NCBI GenBank assembly: GCA_007131125.1
Contig: SLRE01000038.1
Coordinates: forward strand, 1-5,762
Source of the DNA: Bacteroidales bacterium
GTDB lineage: Bacteria; Bacteroidota; Bacteroidia; Bacteroidales; UBA7960
DNA: 5,762 nucleotides
Direction: 5' to 3'
The notes beneath the pieces were generated by a model that saw only the letters and a program-made list of their open reading frames with translations, ran no database searches and had not been told where the DNA came from. This document shows, piece after piece, positions 1 through 5,762 of the stretch (position 1 is its first letter; every line of letters starts with the position of its first letter). Position numbers and translations under genes: made by a program.

Positions 1-171
1 GATGATACCATCAAAGAAAAATGCCGGGTGGTTATGGTGTCTTCTTCTATCGACCCTGATGACTATCAAAAGGCTGCAGATAATCCATACGTTGTAAAGT
101 TTATAAATAAACCCCTTACCAAAGATACTTTTGAGGAACTGAAAAAGCTGGAAATTGAAAATAATGCATAA
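1..171 (+). CDS. Response regulator receiver (CheY-like) protein, 3' end only
   Basis: The open frame enters from the left edge and stops with TAA at 169-171, leaving the last 56 residues. They read as the C-terminal half of a receiver domain: a hydrophobic beta strand ending in serines (VVMVSSS, the Ser/Thr switch position), a helix rich in acidic residues, a strand (YVVKFINKP) and the near-invariant Lys-Pro pair (Lys37-Pro38 of the fragment), then a last amphipathic helix. The protein ends right after this helix, so no output domain follows. The stretch SSSIDPDDYQKA followed by KPLT is typical of stand-alone receivers found near PAS kinases in Bacteroidota (family knowledge). The phosphorylated Asp lies outside the window. 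The last 8 bases overlap the next gene's ATG, suggesting translational coupling. It could also be the receiver end of a larger hybrid protein, since the N-terminus is not visible. Confidence 0.85.
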   Translation, partial: DDTIKEKCRVVMVSSSIDPDDYQKAADNPYVVKFINKPLTKDTFEELKKLEIENNA

Positions 172-3097
172 AGGCTGGGAGTCCATATTATTGAATACCA
201 ATACGGTTGTTTTTCTCATTTCGGGAAAAGGGGTATTGCAATCCCTCAGTCCCAACGTTGAGAAAATAACCGGAGTTTCTCCTATGTCTTTTTGCGGAAA
301 GCATATTTTCAGGTTTCTTGATGCCAGGGAAAGGGAAAAAATCAAACAGGAGCTTTTCGGTCTTCAGGCAGCTGCCCAGTCCATTGAGCTGGAAATGGAA
401 ATAAAGCTCCGGAACAAAAAATATTTAAAAGGATTGGTTAGTTTTTCCCGGGATGAGGAAGGATTTTTTTCAGGAACCATCACACCGTCAGGAGTGCAAC
501 AAGACCTTGAAACAGATCGTTTTCAGCAACAGGAGATCATTCGTTCAACGCTGGAATCCATTGACGACCTGGTATTTGTTACCGACCACAAAGGGGTTTT
601 TACCGAATGCTATACAGGCAGTCATCCAAATGATGTATTCTTTTCTTCCGACCTTTTTGTTGGAAAGAACTTTGAGGAAGTAGGATTTCCTGCAGATGTA
701 TCCGAAAAGTTTTTCAAAGCCCTGAATAAAGCCAGGATTGAAAAGAAAACCCAGCAAATCGAATATTCCCTTGAGGTTTTCGGAAGTGAGTTCTTTTACC
801 AGGCCAAACTTAGCCCCAGGTTTAGCAGCATGGGAGACTTTGAAGGTATCACCGCAGTTTGCCGCGACATCTCCTCCCTGAAAAAGTTTGAAAAGGAAAT
901 CCTCAGGTCACGGGACTTTTACCTTACCATTCTTCAGAAATTCCCAACCCTTATCTGGAGAGCCGGAAAAGATAAAAAGCTTGACTTCTTCAACGATACT
1001 TATCTTGATTTTACCGGACGCAGCCTGCAGGAAGAGCAAAACTTTGGGTGGCTTGAGCAGATTCATCCCGAAGACCAGGAATATAGCCTGAAAATTTATA
1101 AAGACGCCTTTGATAAAAAAGTGCCTTTCCGTATGGAATACCGGTTGCGCCACCGCAGCGGCAAATACCGGTGGGTATTGGATGTAGGCCGCCCCCTCTT
1201 TAATATGGAAAACCAGTTTGCAGGATATCTTGGCTCCTGCATGGATATCCATGAAGAAAAATCCACCCGCAAAATGCTTGTGGAAAGCGAAGAGCGCTAC
1301 CGAAGCATGGTAGAATCGCATGCCGATTTGGTTTGCCGCTGGAAACCCGATGCCACGCTTACCTTTGTGAACAAACCTTTTGCCGAATTTTACGGAAAAC
1401 GCCCTGAATCCCTGATAGGGGAAAAATGGCTGGAGTTCCTTTCTTCTACAAGGCAAAAAAGACGGCTGAGGGCATTAAAAAAATTACAAACCACTCCCAA
1501 AAAAGAGATCAGGGAATATTCAGCCATCAATAAAGACGGGAAAAAATGCTGGCACCATTGGGTAAACAGCCCTATTTTTGATGGGGACGGAAACCTGGTT
1601 GAATTCCAGTCGGTGGGAAGGGATATTACCAGCCGCAAGCTTCAGGAGGAAGAAAAGGAAGTATTGCTGCTGGCTTTGAACCGCAAAGTCAGGGAGTTGA
1701 CTTTTTTCAACAATTTTTCTTCCCTTATTCAGGACCGCAAGCTTACCCTGACGGAAATGTTTGAATATGTGGTCAACACCCTGCCTGATGCCTTTCAGAA
1801 TCCGGAAAAAACTTTTGTGAAGATCAGTATCGGTGAAATCAATATATGTTCCCCGGAATTTACCGAAACCCCCGACTGCATACATGAAAAAATTGACTCC
1901 ATGCAGTTTGGCAGCGGAAAAATACAGGTGTGCTTCAGCCCTGAACAACATCAGGAAAAATACAGGAACAGTGAACCCTGGGATGAAAAAATTCTGCTGA
2001 GTATTGTCGCAGATCTTCTTAACACACACATTAAAAAAGCTGAAGCGGAAACCATGCTGGCCACCTCAGAGAAAAAATTCCGGGAGCTTTTCGAAAATAT
2101 TACCGACATAGTTTTCCTCACCGATGCCAAGGGACGCTTTAAATCCATGAATCCCGCCGGAACCCTGAAACTGGGATACAGGCAGTGGGAAAAAGTTAGT
2201 CTGTACAATGTTGTTGCCCCATCCAGCCTGCCTGCTTTAAGGGAAGCCTTTACAAAAGCCGTAAGAAACAACCAGACCAGCTTTACAATAGAAACAGATC
2301 TGGTAACTGCAAAAGGGAATATCCTGAATTTTGAGGTAAATTGTATGATACGTTTTTCGGGTGGGGAAGCCTATGAAATTTTTGGAGTGGCCAGGGATGT
2401 AACTGAGTCAAAGCAATTGTCCAAAAGGCTCATGAAAGCCATTGTGGAAACCGAGGAAAAAGAAAGAAGGCGTTTTGCCGAAGAACTTCACGATGGACTA
2501 GGTCCGTTACTTTCCGGCATACGCCTTTACCTCCAAAAAGCCGATGTGGCATGGGACCTTCCTGAAAAGGAAAAAAGAGTACTGAAATATTGCAATGAAC
2601 TGGCCAATGATGCCATCAGCCAAACCCGGACAATTGCCAACAACCTGATGCCAAATGTCCTTGCAGATTTTGGACTGGTCAGGGCACTGAAAAGCTTTAT
2701 TTCAAAAATCAATGAACTGGGCAAAATCCAGATCAAATTAGCCACCAATGAAGAAAATATTGACCTGCAACCGGTGGAATACACCATCATTTACAGGGTC
2801 ATCACAGAACTGATCAACAATTCACTGAAACATTCATCAGGGAAAAATGTATCCATTGATTTGCATTGGGTAAACAACATTTTAAAGATCAAATACCATG
2901 ATGATGGAAAGGGTTTTGACCCGGATGCCCTGATAAAACATCCCGGGAACAAGGGAATGGGACTGAAAAATATTATCAACCGTATAAAATCCATCAACGG
3001 ATCCCTGGAATTCAATAAAGGAAATACATCCGGTTTTTCTGCAAAAATACTCATTACCGCAGGGCAGGAGGTTTTGGCAGAACAAGCCTTAAAATAA
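164..3097 (+). CDS. Soluble multi-PAS sensor histidine kinase (HisKA_3/HATPase, NarX-DesK type)
   Basis: A 977-residue cytosolic sensor kinase with no signal peptide or membrane segment, so it should sense an internal or diffusible cue. Order, in residues from the ATG: degenerate PAS about 5-107; PAS 122-242 (ending CRDIS); PAS_3-type 250-367 (HPEDQ, then RHRSGKYRWV); PAS 375-492 (ending GRDIT); GAF-like module about 495-632; PAS 633-752 (ending ARDVT); HisKA_3 from about 757 with ELHDGLGP and phosphoacceptor His776 (codon 2489-2491); HATPase with N-box ELINNSLKH (882-890), G1 DDGKG (913-917) and G2 GMGL (931-934). All catalytic motifs are intact. ATG 164 is preferred because it overlaps the upstream stop by 8 bases; a TTG at 155 in the same frame would add three residues. 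There is no clear ribosome binding site, as is usual in Bacteroidota. The regulator 6 bases downstream is the likely phosphate acceptor. The ligand of each PAS domain is unknown. Confidence 0.95.
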   Translation: MHKGWESILLNTNTVVFLISGKGVLQSLSPNVEKITGVSPMSFCGKHIFRFLDAREREKIKQELFGLQAAAQSIELEMEIKLRNKKYLKGLVSFSRDEEGFFSGTITPSGVQQDLETDRFQQQEIIRSTLESIDDLVFVTDHKGVFTECYTGSHPNDVFFSSDLFVGKNFEEVGFPADVSEKFFKALNKARIEKKTQQIEYSLEVFGSEFFYQAKLSPRFSSMGDFEGITAVCRDISSLKKFEKEILRSRDFYLTILQKFPTLIWRAGKDKKLDFFNDTYLDFTGRSLQEEQNFGWLEQIHPEDQEYSLKIYKDAFDKKVPFRMEYRLRHRSGKYRWVLDVGRPLFNMENQFAGYLGSCMDIHEEKSTRKMLVESEERYRSMVESHADLVCRWKPDATLTFVNKPFAEFYGKRPESLIGEKWLEFLSSTRQKRRLRALKKLQTTPKKEIREYSAINKDGKKCWHHWVNSPIFDGDGNLVEFQSVGRDITSRKLQEEEKEVLLLALNRKVRELTFFNNFSSLIQDRKLTLTEMFEYVVNTLPDAFQNPEKTFVKISIGEINICSPEFTETPDCIHEKIDSMQFGSGKIQVCFSPEQHQEKYRNSEPWDEKILLSIVADLLNTHIKKAEAETMLATSEKKFRELFENITDIVFLTDAKGRFKSMNPAGTLKLGYRQWEKVSLYNVVAPSSLPALREAFTKAVRNNQTSFTIETDLVTAKGNILNFEVNCMIRFSGGEAYEIFGVARDVTESKQLSKRLMKAIVETEEKERRRFAEELHDGLGPLLSGIRLYLQKADVAWDLPEKEKRVLKYCNELANDAISQTRTIANNLMPNVLADFGLVRALKSFISKINELGKIQIKLATNEENIDLQPVEYTIIYRVITELINNSLKHSSGKNVSIDLHWVNNILKIKYHDDGKGFDPDALIKHPGNKGMGLKNIINRIKSINGSLEFNKGNTSGFSAKILITAGQEVLAEQALK

Positions 3098-3103
3098 TTA
3101 ATC

Positions 3104-3763
3104 ATGAAAAACAGCAAACATCGCATTATGATTGTTGACGACCATTACATTTTTCGCAATGGTTTGATAGATCTTCTTGAAGAAATTGAAGGAGTTGAAT
3201 TTGTTGGAGAGGCTTCCAACGGGAAAGAATTCCTTGAAAAGGTCGGTGATATCAAACCCGACATTGTTTTTATGGATATTAAAATGCCGGAAATGAACGG
3301 TATTGAGGCTACTCAGAAAGCCATGGAGGTAATGCCCGGCCTTAAGGTGGTGGCCCTGAGCATGTTCGGGGAAAGCGATTACCTGGATGAAATGCTTCAT
3401 TCGGGAGCTGTTGGCTACATGCTCAAAAACATTGAAAAAGATGACCTGGAAAAAGCCATCAAAAACATAGCTGACGGAAAAGGCTACTTCAGTGATGAAA
3501 TGCTTATCCTGGTTACCAGAAAAGTCTTTGGCCGAAAAGAAGAAGAGCAAATAAAAACCACAATCGAAAGCTTTACCAGGCGTGAACTGGAAATTATGGA
3601 CCTGGTTTGCAAGGGATACTCCAACAACGAAATCGCCGAGCAGCTGAGCATCAGCCCAAGAACCGTTGGAGGGCACCGCAACAACATGCTTTCAAAAACC
3701 GGAATGAAAAATACAGCCGCATTGGTGAGTTTCGTGATTAAACACAAGCTGGTAGAGCAATAA
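3104..3763 (+). CDS. NarL/FixJ-family response regulator (receiver + LuxR-type HTH)
   Basis: A 219-residue two-domain transcription factor, the usual length for this family. The receiver (about 5-122) has the acidic pair Asp12-Asp13, phosphoacceptor Asp58 in FMDIKMP, Ser86 at the Ser/Thr switch position, Tyr105 and the conserved Lys108. A linker around 125-153 is followed by the LuxR-type HTH (about 154-215): FTRRELEIMDLVCKGYSNNEIAEQ, then SISPRTVGGHRNNMLSKTG and a last helix. The recognition-helix segment has Gly-Gly after RTV, where a Glu or Asp is common. The gene starts 6 bases after the kinase stop and lacks a visible Shine-Dalgarno sequence. HisKA_3 kinases normally pair with this regulator class, so the upstream kinase is its probable partner. 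Phosphorylation should promote dimerisation and DNA binding. Target genes are not identifiable here; neither spacer holds a demonstrable binding site. The assignment to family is secure. Confidence 0.96.
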   Translation: MKNSKHRIMIVDDHYIFRNGLIDLLEEIEGVEFVGEASNGKEFLEKVGDIKPDIVFMDIKMPEMNGIEATQKAMEVMPGLKVVALSMFGESDYLDEMLHSGAVGYMLKNIEKDDLEKAIKNIADGKGYFSDEMLILVTRKVFGRKEEEQIKTTIESFTRRELEIMDLVCKGYSNNEIAEQLSISPRTVGGHRNNMLSKTGMKNTAALVSFVIKHKLVEQ

Positions 3764-3792
3764 AACGGTCATCGAAAAAAATATACCTCTGC

Positions 3793-3820
3793 AACCCCCG
3801 GGCTTACGGGGGTTATTTTA
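3793..3820 (+). terminator. Rho-independent terminator of the kinase-regulator operon
   Basis: A perfect 8-bp stem, AACCCCCG (3793-3800) with CGGGGGTT (3807-3814), closes a 6-base loop GGCTTA and is followed by ATTTTA. It lies 29 bases after the regulator stop codon and should end the + strand signalling operon. On the other strand a T-run also follows the stem after about nine bases, so weak bidirectional action is possible. Confidence 0.85.
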
Positions 3821-3872
3821 TATGGAGGTGTCCCGGTTATTTAACCCGGTTTTTCCTTGTTATTTTATATGG
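3812..3872. repeat. 14-base direct repeat around the tandem terminators
   Basis: The sequence GTTATTTTATATGG occurs at 3812-3825 and again, identically, at 3859-3872. The first copy begins within the 3' arm of the strong terminator; the second follows the weaker hairpin. This suggests a small local duplication of a hairpin-plus-tail unit that has since diverged. No function is implied. Confidence 0.6.
3833..3854 (+). terminator. Possible second, weaker terminator
   Basis: CCGGTT (3833-3838) can pair with AACC-GG (3843-3849) around an ATTT loop, with one bulged C at 3847, and TTTTT follows at 3850-3854. It sits directly behind the strong terminator, so it would act as a backup in tandem. The bulge and short stem make it uncertain. 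Confidence 0.4.
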
Positions 3873-3959
3873 CCCTTTTTGGTGGATTCCGCTAAAGAAT
3901 TTTCATTGCTGCCCAGTATCTTTACCATTCAATATGGGGTTAAATAAAACCAGGGTAGA

Positions 3960-4142
3960 ATGCAATTCAGGGAAAAATACTATATGATGGTGAAGCCCGG
4001 TGGGGCAGAGGGATTCCAGGTAAAACTGGTTTCCTTGTCAGGAGGGCAACCACAAGTGCTGCTGGAAGGTACAACCAGGATCATCCCTGAAATAAAAAAC
4101 CTGATTTTACAATATAAAAACGGACTGCAGGAGTTTCTTTAA
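3960..4142 (+). CDS. Small hypothetical protein, 60 residues
   Basis: An ATG-started open frame of 60 codons, with an in-frame stop five codons upstream that fixes this as the first possible ATG. I do not recognise the product. It is mixed charged and hydrophobic, with no membrane segment, signal peptide or metal-binding Cys/His pattern. The N-terminal half looks strand-like (KYYMMVKPG, FQVKLVSLSGG, PQVLLEGTT) and the C-terminus helical (IIPEIKNLILQYKNGLQEFL), so a small beta-then-alpha fold is possible. An AGGG lies shortly before the ATG, a weak ribosome-site candidate. It stands alone between terminators of the regulator operon and a hairpin just behind its own stop, as a monocistronic gene would. 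Coding-like composition, in contrast to the AT-rich sequence downstream, favours a real gene, but a chance frame of this length is possible. Confidence 0.5.
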   Translation: MQFREKYYMMVKPGGAEGFQVKLVSLSGGQPQVLLEGTTRIIPEIKNLILQYKNGLQEFL

Positions 4143-4147
4143 AAGTC

Positions 4148-4172
4148 AAAAAAAAACCGCCCTGAAGGCGGT
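4148..4172. terminator. GC-rich hairpin with T-run on the - strand; probable bidirectional terminator
   Basis: A 6-bp stem, ACCGCC (4156-4161) with GGCGGT (4167-4172), has loop CTGAA. Nine A residues at 4148-4156 become a T-run immediately after the hairpin on the - strand, so it is a good terminator for leftward transcription, such as read-through from the dehydrogenase pair. For the 60-codon frame, which stops at 4142, the + strand tail (ATGTGGTTTT) is weaker. Confidence 0.65.
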
Positions 4173-4265
4173 ATGTGGTTTTAAAAAAAGAAAGCAGCCG
4201 CAGAATAACCCGAACTTACTCTGATACCTCCCCTTTCAGATTAGAAAAAGTCCCGGCTCTTTGTA

Positions 4266-4292
4266 ATTCAAAAGTTGTCCGACAAGTTGAAT
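4266..4292. repeat. 27-base imperfect inverted repeat
   Basis: Outer arms ATTCAA (4266-4271) and TTGAAT (4287-4292) enclose inner arms TTGTC (4275-4279) and GACAA (4281-4285), centred on C4280. The spacers between outer and inner arms are three bases on the left and one on the right. The one-base centre makes a full hairpin unlikely; the form is closer to a dimeric-protein operator. No gene start is clearly controlled by it. Confidence 0.45.
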
Positions 4293-4343
4293 GTTAAGAA
4301 CCCCCGGGTCATTTTCCAACAAACCATCATTGTACTGAAGACT

Positions 4344-4358
4344 CTGCGCAAAGCGCAG
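4344..4358. repeat. Short perfect hairpin
   Basis: CTGCGC (4344-4349) and GCGCAG (4353-4358) form a 6-bp GC-rich stem around an AAA loop. No T-run follows on either strand, so it is not a typical terminator. The TCTGC at 4343-4347 could instead pair with GCAGA at 4366-4370, which gives an alternative fold. Confidence 0.4.
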
Positions 4359-4581
4359 TTTGCTAGCAGAAATGAGTGGTTTTCATCAGGCTTTCCTTGG
4401 CTGCTTTTTATCTTAAATTCAGTATATAAAGACCTTTCTTCAAATGTACAACAAAAAGTTGGCTGCGACAATAAGTTTATTTACATATTTTTTTATACGG
4501 GTAATCCACAGTTAAGGTTACCTGAAATTAAGCTGGTTTTAAAAAAGACTTTTCCCAATTAAACAAAAAAAATTTATAACG

Positions 4582-4600
4582 AATTGATTTGAAACCAATT
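4582..4600 (-). terminator. Weak candidate terminator behind the dehydrogenase pair
   Basis: Read on the - strand, AATTGG and TCAATT pair (one G-U) around a TTTCAAA loop, and a T-run lies about nine bases further on (4566-4573 region). It is 62 bases past the reductase stop codon. The AT-rich stem and the gap before the T-run make it doubtful. Confidence 0.25.
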
Positions 4601-4661
4601 AATAAACTACAACATTGCTAAAAAATTTCTGTATAAATAAGTTGCCCGTTTATCTTAAATT

Positions 4662-5444
4662 TTATTTCGGGGGTATTAAATCGTTAAAAACTGCAGCACC
4701 TCCGTCAATTTTTATTATGGACCCTGTTATCCATTCTGCCTGGTCAGACAAAAGGAAAACAGCAAGGCTGGCAATGTCTTCCGGCTCGCCTATGCGGCCT
4801 ATCGGGTAACGGGGGATAGCATTTTCGAGGAGGTTGGAATAAGCCTCTTTATCTTCTACGATCTGGTTATCCAGATGAATATTGGTTTTGACAAGTCCGG
4901 GGTTGATGGAGTTCACCCTGATTTTATAGGGTCCAAGGTCTCCTGCAAGAAACTCAGTAAGCATATCCAGGCCTGCTTTGGAAACCGAATAAGCCACACT
5001 GCTGCCCGGCCGCACCGAAGCAATGGAAGAAACATTAACCACAGAGGCACCTTTGGCTTTTTTTAGCAAAGGAAGCAAGGTCTGTGTAAGCAGGTAAGGA
5101 CCGTTGAGGTTTATGTCGAGGTTGAATTTCCATTGCTCGTAGGTTACCATTTCCATGCCTCCTTTGGTCAAAACCCCTGCATTGTTAACAAGGCCATGCA
5201 GCTTTCCGAAACGGCTCTCAATCTGCTCCTTTATTTTTTTGCAATCATCGGGTTTGGAAACATCTCCTTTTAAAAATAAAACTTTCCCTTTCAGGGAAGG
5301 GTTTTGATCCAGGGCCCTTTGTATTTTTTTTTGGCTTCTGCTGGTAGAAATCACAACATTATCTGGCTCACGGCTTAATTTTTCTGCAATGGCAAGTCCT
5401 AATCCCGAACTGCCTCCGGTAATGAGAAATATTTTTTGTTCCAT
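4662..5444 (-). CDS. Short-chain dehydrogenase/reductase (classical SDR)
   Basis: A complete 260-residue cytosolic NAD(P)H-dependent oxidoreductase, the usual length for classical SDRs. Visible motifs: cofactor-binding TGGSSGLG (9-16), adenine-side GDV (60-62), NNAG (87-90), structural Asn112, catalytic Ser (139/140), Tyr152 and Lys156 (YSVSK), the NPG loop (about 180-185) and a C-terminal GSIIKIDGGAA segment. Arg36 at the end of the second strand, with no Asp there, suggests NADP(H) rather than NAD(H); this is inference. The Ser-Tyr region is about one residue shorter than in FabG. It resembles FabG and sugar or steroid dehydrogenases in general form, and the substrate cannot be told from sequence. 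ATG at 5442-5444 lies 10 bases after the stop of the upstream oxidoreductase, and no Shine-Dalgarno sequence is seen, so both are likely on one transcript whose promoter lies beyond the right edge. Confidence 0.95.
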   Translation of the reverse strand: MEQKIFLITGGSSGLGLAIAEKLSREPDNVVISTSRSQKKIQRALDQNPSLKGKVLFLKGDVSKPDDCKKIKEQIESRFGKLHGLVNNAGVLTKGGMEMVTYEQWKFNLDINLNGPYLLTQTLLPLLKKAKGASVVNVSSIASVRPGSSVAYSVSKAGLDMLTEFLAGDLGPYKIRVNSINPGLVKTNIHLDNQIVEDKEAYSNLLENAIPRYPIGRIGEPEDIASLAVFLLSDQAEWITGSIIKIDGGAAVFNDLIPPK

Positions 5445-5454
5445 AAAAAATCAA

Positions 5455-5762
5455 TTAATAGCTTCCTATATTTATTATCACTTTTCCAAACTGGTTTTGC
5501 TCATCCAGGTGTTTAAAGGCCTCTTCGGCGCTGTCCAGGGTAAAATGCTTGTCGATAACCGACCTGAGGTCCAGGTCGTGGACAAACTCCATCATGCTTT
5601 CAAAGTCGGCGGGTGAACCCATGGTTGTGCCAAGAATACTAGCCTGCTTCCAGAAAATCCTGGCAGGGACTATTTCAGGGATCTTTCCTGCGGTGCCTCC
5701 AAAGTTAACAATTCTTCCTCCGGTTCTCAAAAGCTCCAGCAAAACCGGAAACTGACTGCCAC
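5455..5762 (-). CDS. Medium-chain (zinc-type) alcohol dehydrogenase-like oxidoreductase, 3' part
   Basis: The frame enters from the right edge on the - strand and ends with TAA at 5455-5457, giving the last 101 residues. They match the C-terminal half of the MDR superfamily: the end of the Rossmann domain (LLELLRTGGRIVNFGGTAG), the ILGTTMGSPADFESMMEFV segment typical of zinc-type alcohol dehydrogenase and quinone reductase relatives, and the closing FTLDSAEEAFKHLDEQNQFGKVIINI, where the GK pair precedes the last strand. The catalytic domain with any zinc ligands, and the nucleotide-binding glycine motif, lie outside the window, so metal use and substrate cannot be judged. It is the upstream member of a two-gene unit with the SDR. 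The fragment itself shows no frameshift. Confidence 0.92.
   Translation of the reverse strand, partial: GSQFPVLLELLRTGGRIVNFGGTAGKIPEIVPARIFWKQASILGTTMGSPADFESMMEFVHDLDLRSVIDKHFTLDSAEEAFKHLDEQNQFGKVIINIGSY

Larger units (their letters stand above)
4173..4661. other. AT-rich convergent intergenic spacer without a credible gene
   Basis: About 490 bases separate the hairpin at 4148-4172 from the end of the short-chain dehydrogenase gene. Reading frames here are short or have skewed translations (many Phe, Lys, Asn, Ile; no recognisable motif), and the base composition is more AT-rich than the flanking genes. Structures seen are an imperfect dyad at 4266-4292, a 6-bp hairpin at 4344-4358 followed by the palindrome TGCTAGCA (4361-4368), a 13-base direct repeat (4407-4419 and 4649-4661), and a weak AT-rich hairpin at 4582-4600 with a T-run behind it on the - strand. 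No tRNA, rRNA or known riboswitch pattern was recognised. Confidence 0.6.

Noticed and set aside
908..1456. 182-codon open frame on the - strand inside the kinase
   Set aside because: It is antisense to PAS-coding sequence with all motifs intact on the + strand, and is rich in Phe with no family features.
1520..2029. 169-codon open frame on the - strand inside the kinase
   Set aside because: It is an antisense shadow of the GAF-like and PAS region of the kinase; no motif is seen.
3098..3676. 192-codon open frame on the - strand opposite the response regulator
   Set aside because: It lies wholly antisense to a well-supported regulator gene; the translation is rich in Phe and His with no recognisable domain.
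3906..3924. Possible Bacteroidota promoter (TTG ... TATCTTTA) before the 60-codon frame
   Set aside because: TATCTTTA is close to the TAnnTTTG element, but the upstream TTG is only 8 bases away instead of about 20, and no better -33 element is seen.
4275..4562. 95-codon + strand open frame in the spacer
   Set aside because: Its composition follows the AT-rich DNA (many Phe, Lys, Asn, Ile), it starts inside the dyad, and it has no ribosome site or recognisable motif.
4615..4809. 64-codon + strand open frame overlapping the reductase 3' end
   Set aside because: Most of it is antisense to a motif-complete short-chain dehydrogenase.
1..5762. CRISPR array, tRNA or rRNA genes, transposase or integrase genes, toxin-antitoxin or phage-defence genes
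   Set aside because: I saw no regularly spaced repeats, no cloverleaf or rRNA signature and no such protein motifs on either strand.

Overview
The window looks like a chromosomal segment from a member of the Bacteroidota, probably free-living or environmental. This rests on four things seen here: genes without clear Shine-Dalgarno sequences, moderate GC with AT-rich spacers, a very large soluble multi-PAS histidine kinase paired with a NarL/LuxR-type regulator, and a short stand-alone receiver protein of a type common beside such kinases in that phylum. The assignment is an inference and no species can be named.

Layout: bases 1-171 are the 3' end of a receiver-domain (CheY-like) protein. It overlaps the start of a 977-residue cytosolic sensor histidine kinase (164-3097) with about five PAS domains, a GAF-like module, a HisKA_3 dimerisation/phosphoacceptor helix and an HATPase domain. 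Six bases later comes its likely partner, a 219-residue receiver plus LuxR-HTH response regulator (3104-3763). The three genes lie on the + strand and are packed like one operon. The expected route is kinase His776 to regulator Asp58 to DNA, with the small receiver as a possible second phosphate acceptor or modulator. A strong intrinsic terminator (3793-3820) and a weaker second one (3833-3854) close the unit.

Bases 3960-4142 hold a 60-codon open frame that may be a small gene of unknown function. Behind it is a GC-rich hairpin whose T-run lies on the - strand side. From about 4190 to 4661 there is AT-rich sequence with no credible gene. It contains a 27-base imperfect dyad, a small hairpin and short repeats.

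The right end carries a convergent - strand pair: the 3' part of a medium-chain (alcohol dehydrogenase-like) oxidoreductase running off the window edge (5455-5762), then, 10 bases on, a complete 260-residue classical short-chain dehydrogenase/reductase (4662-5444). They are probably cotranscribed; the substrate cannot be read from the sequence. Nothing in the window is a clear novel system. The points most worth a second look are the three-gene signalling unit, the GAF-like module in the kinase, the orphan 60-codon frame and the dyad at 4266-4292.
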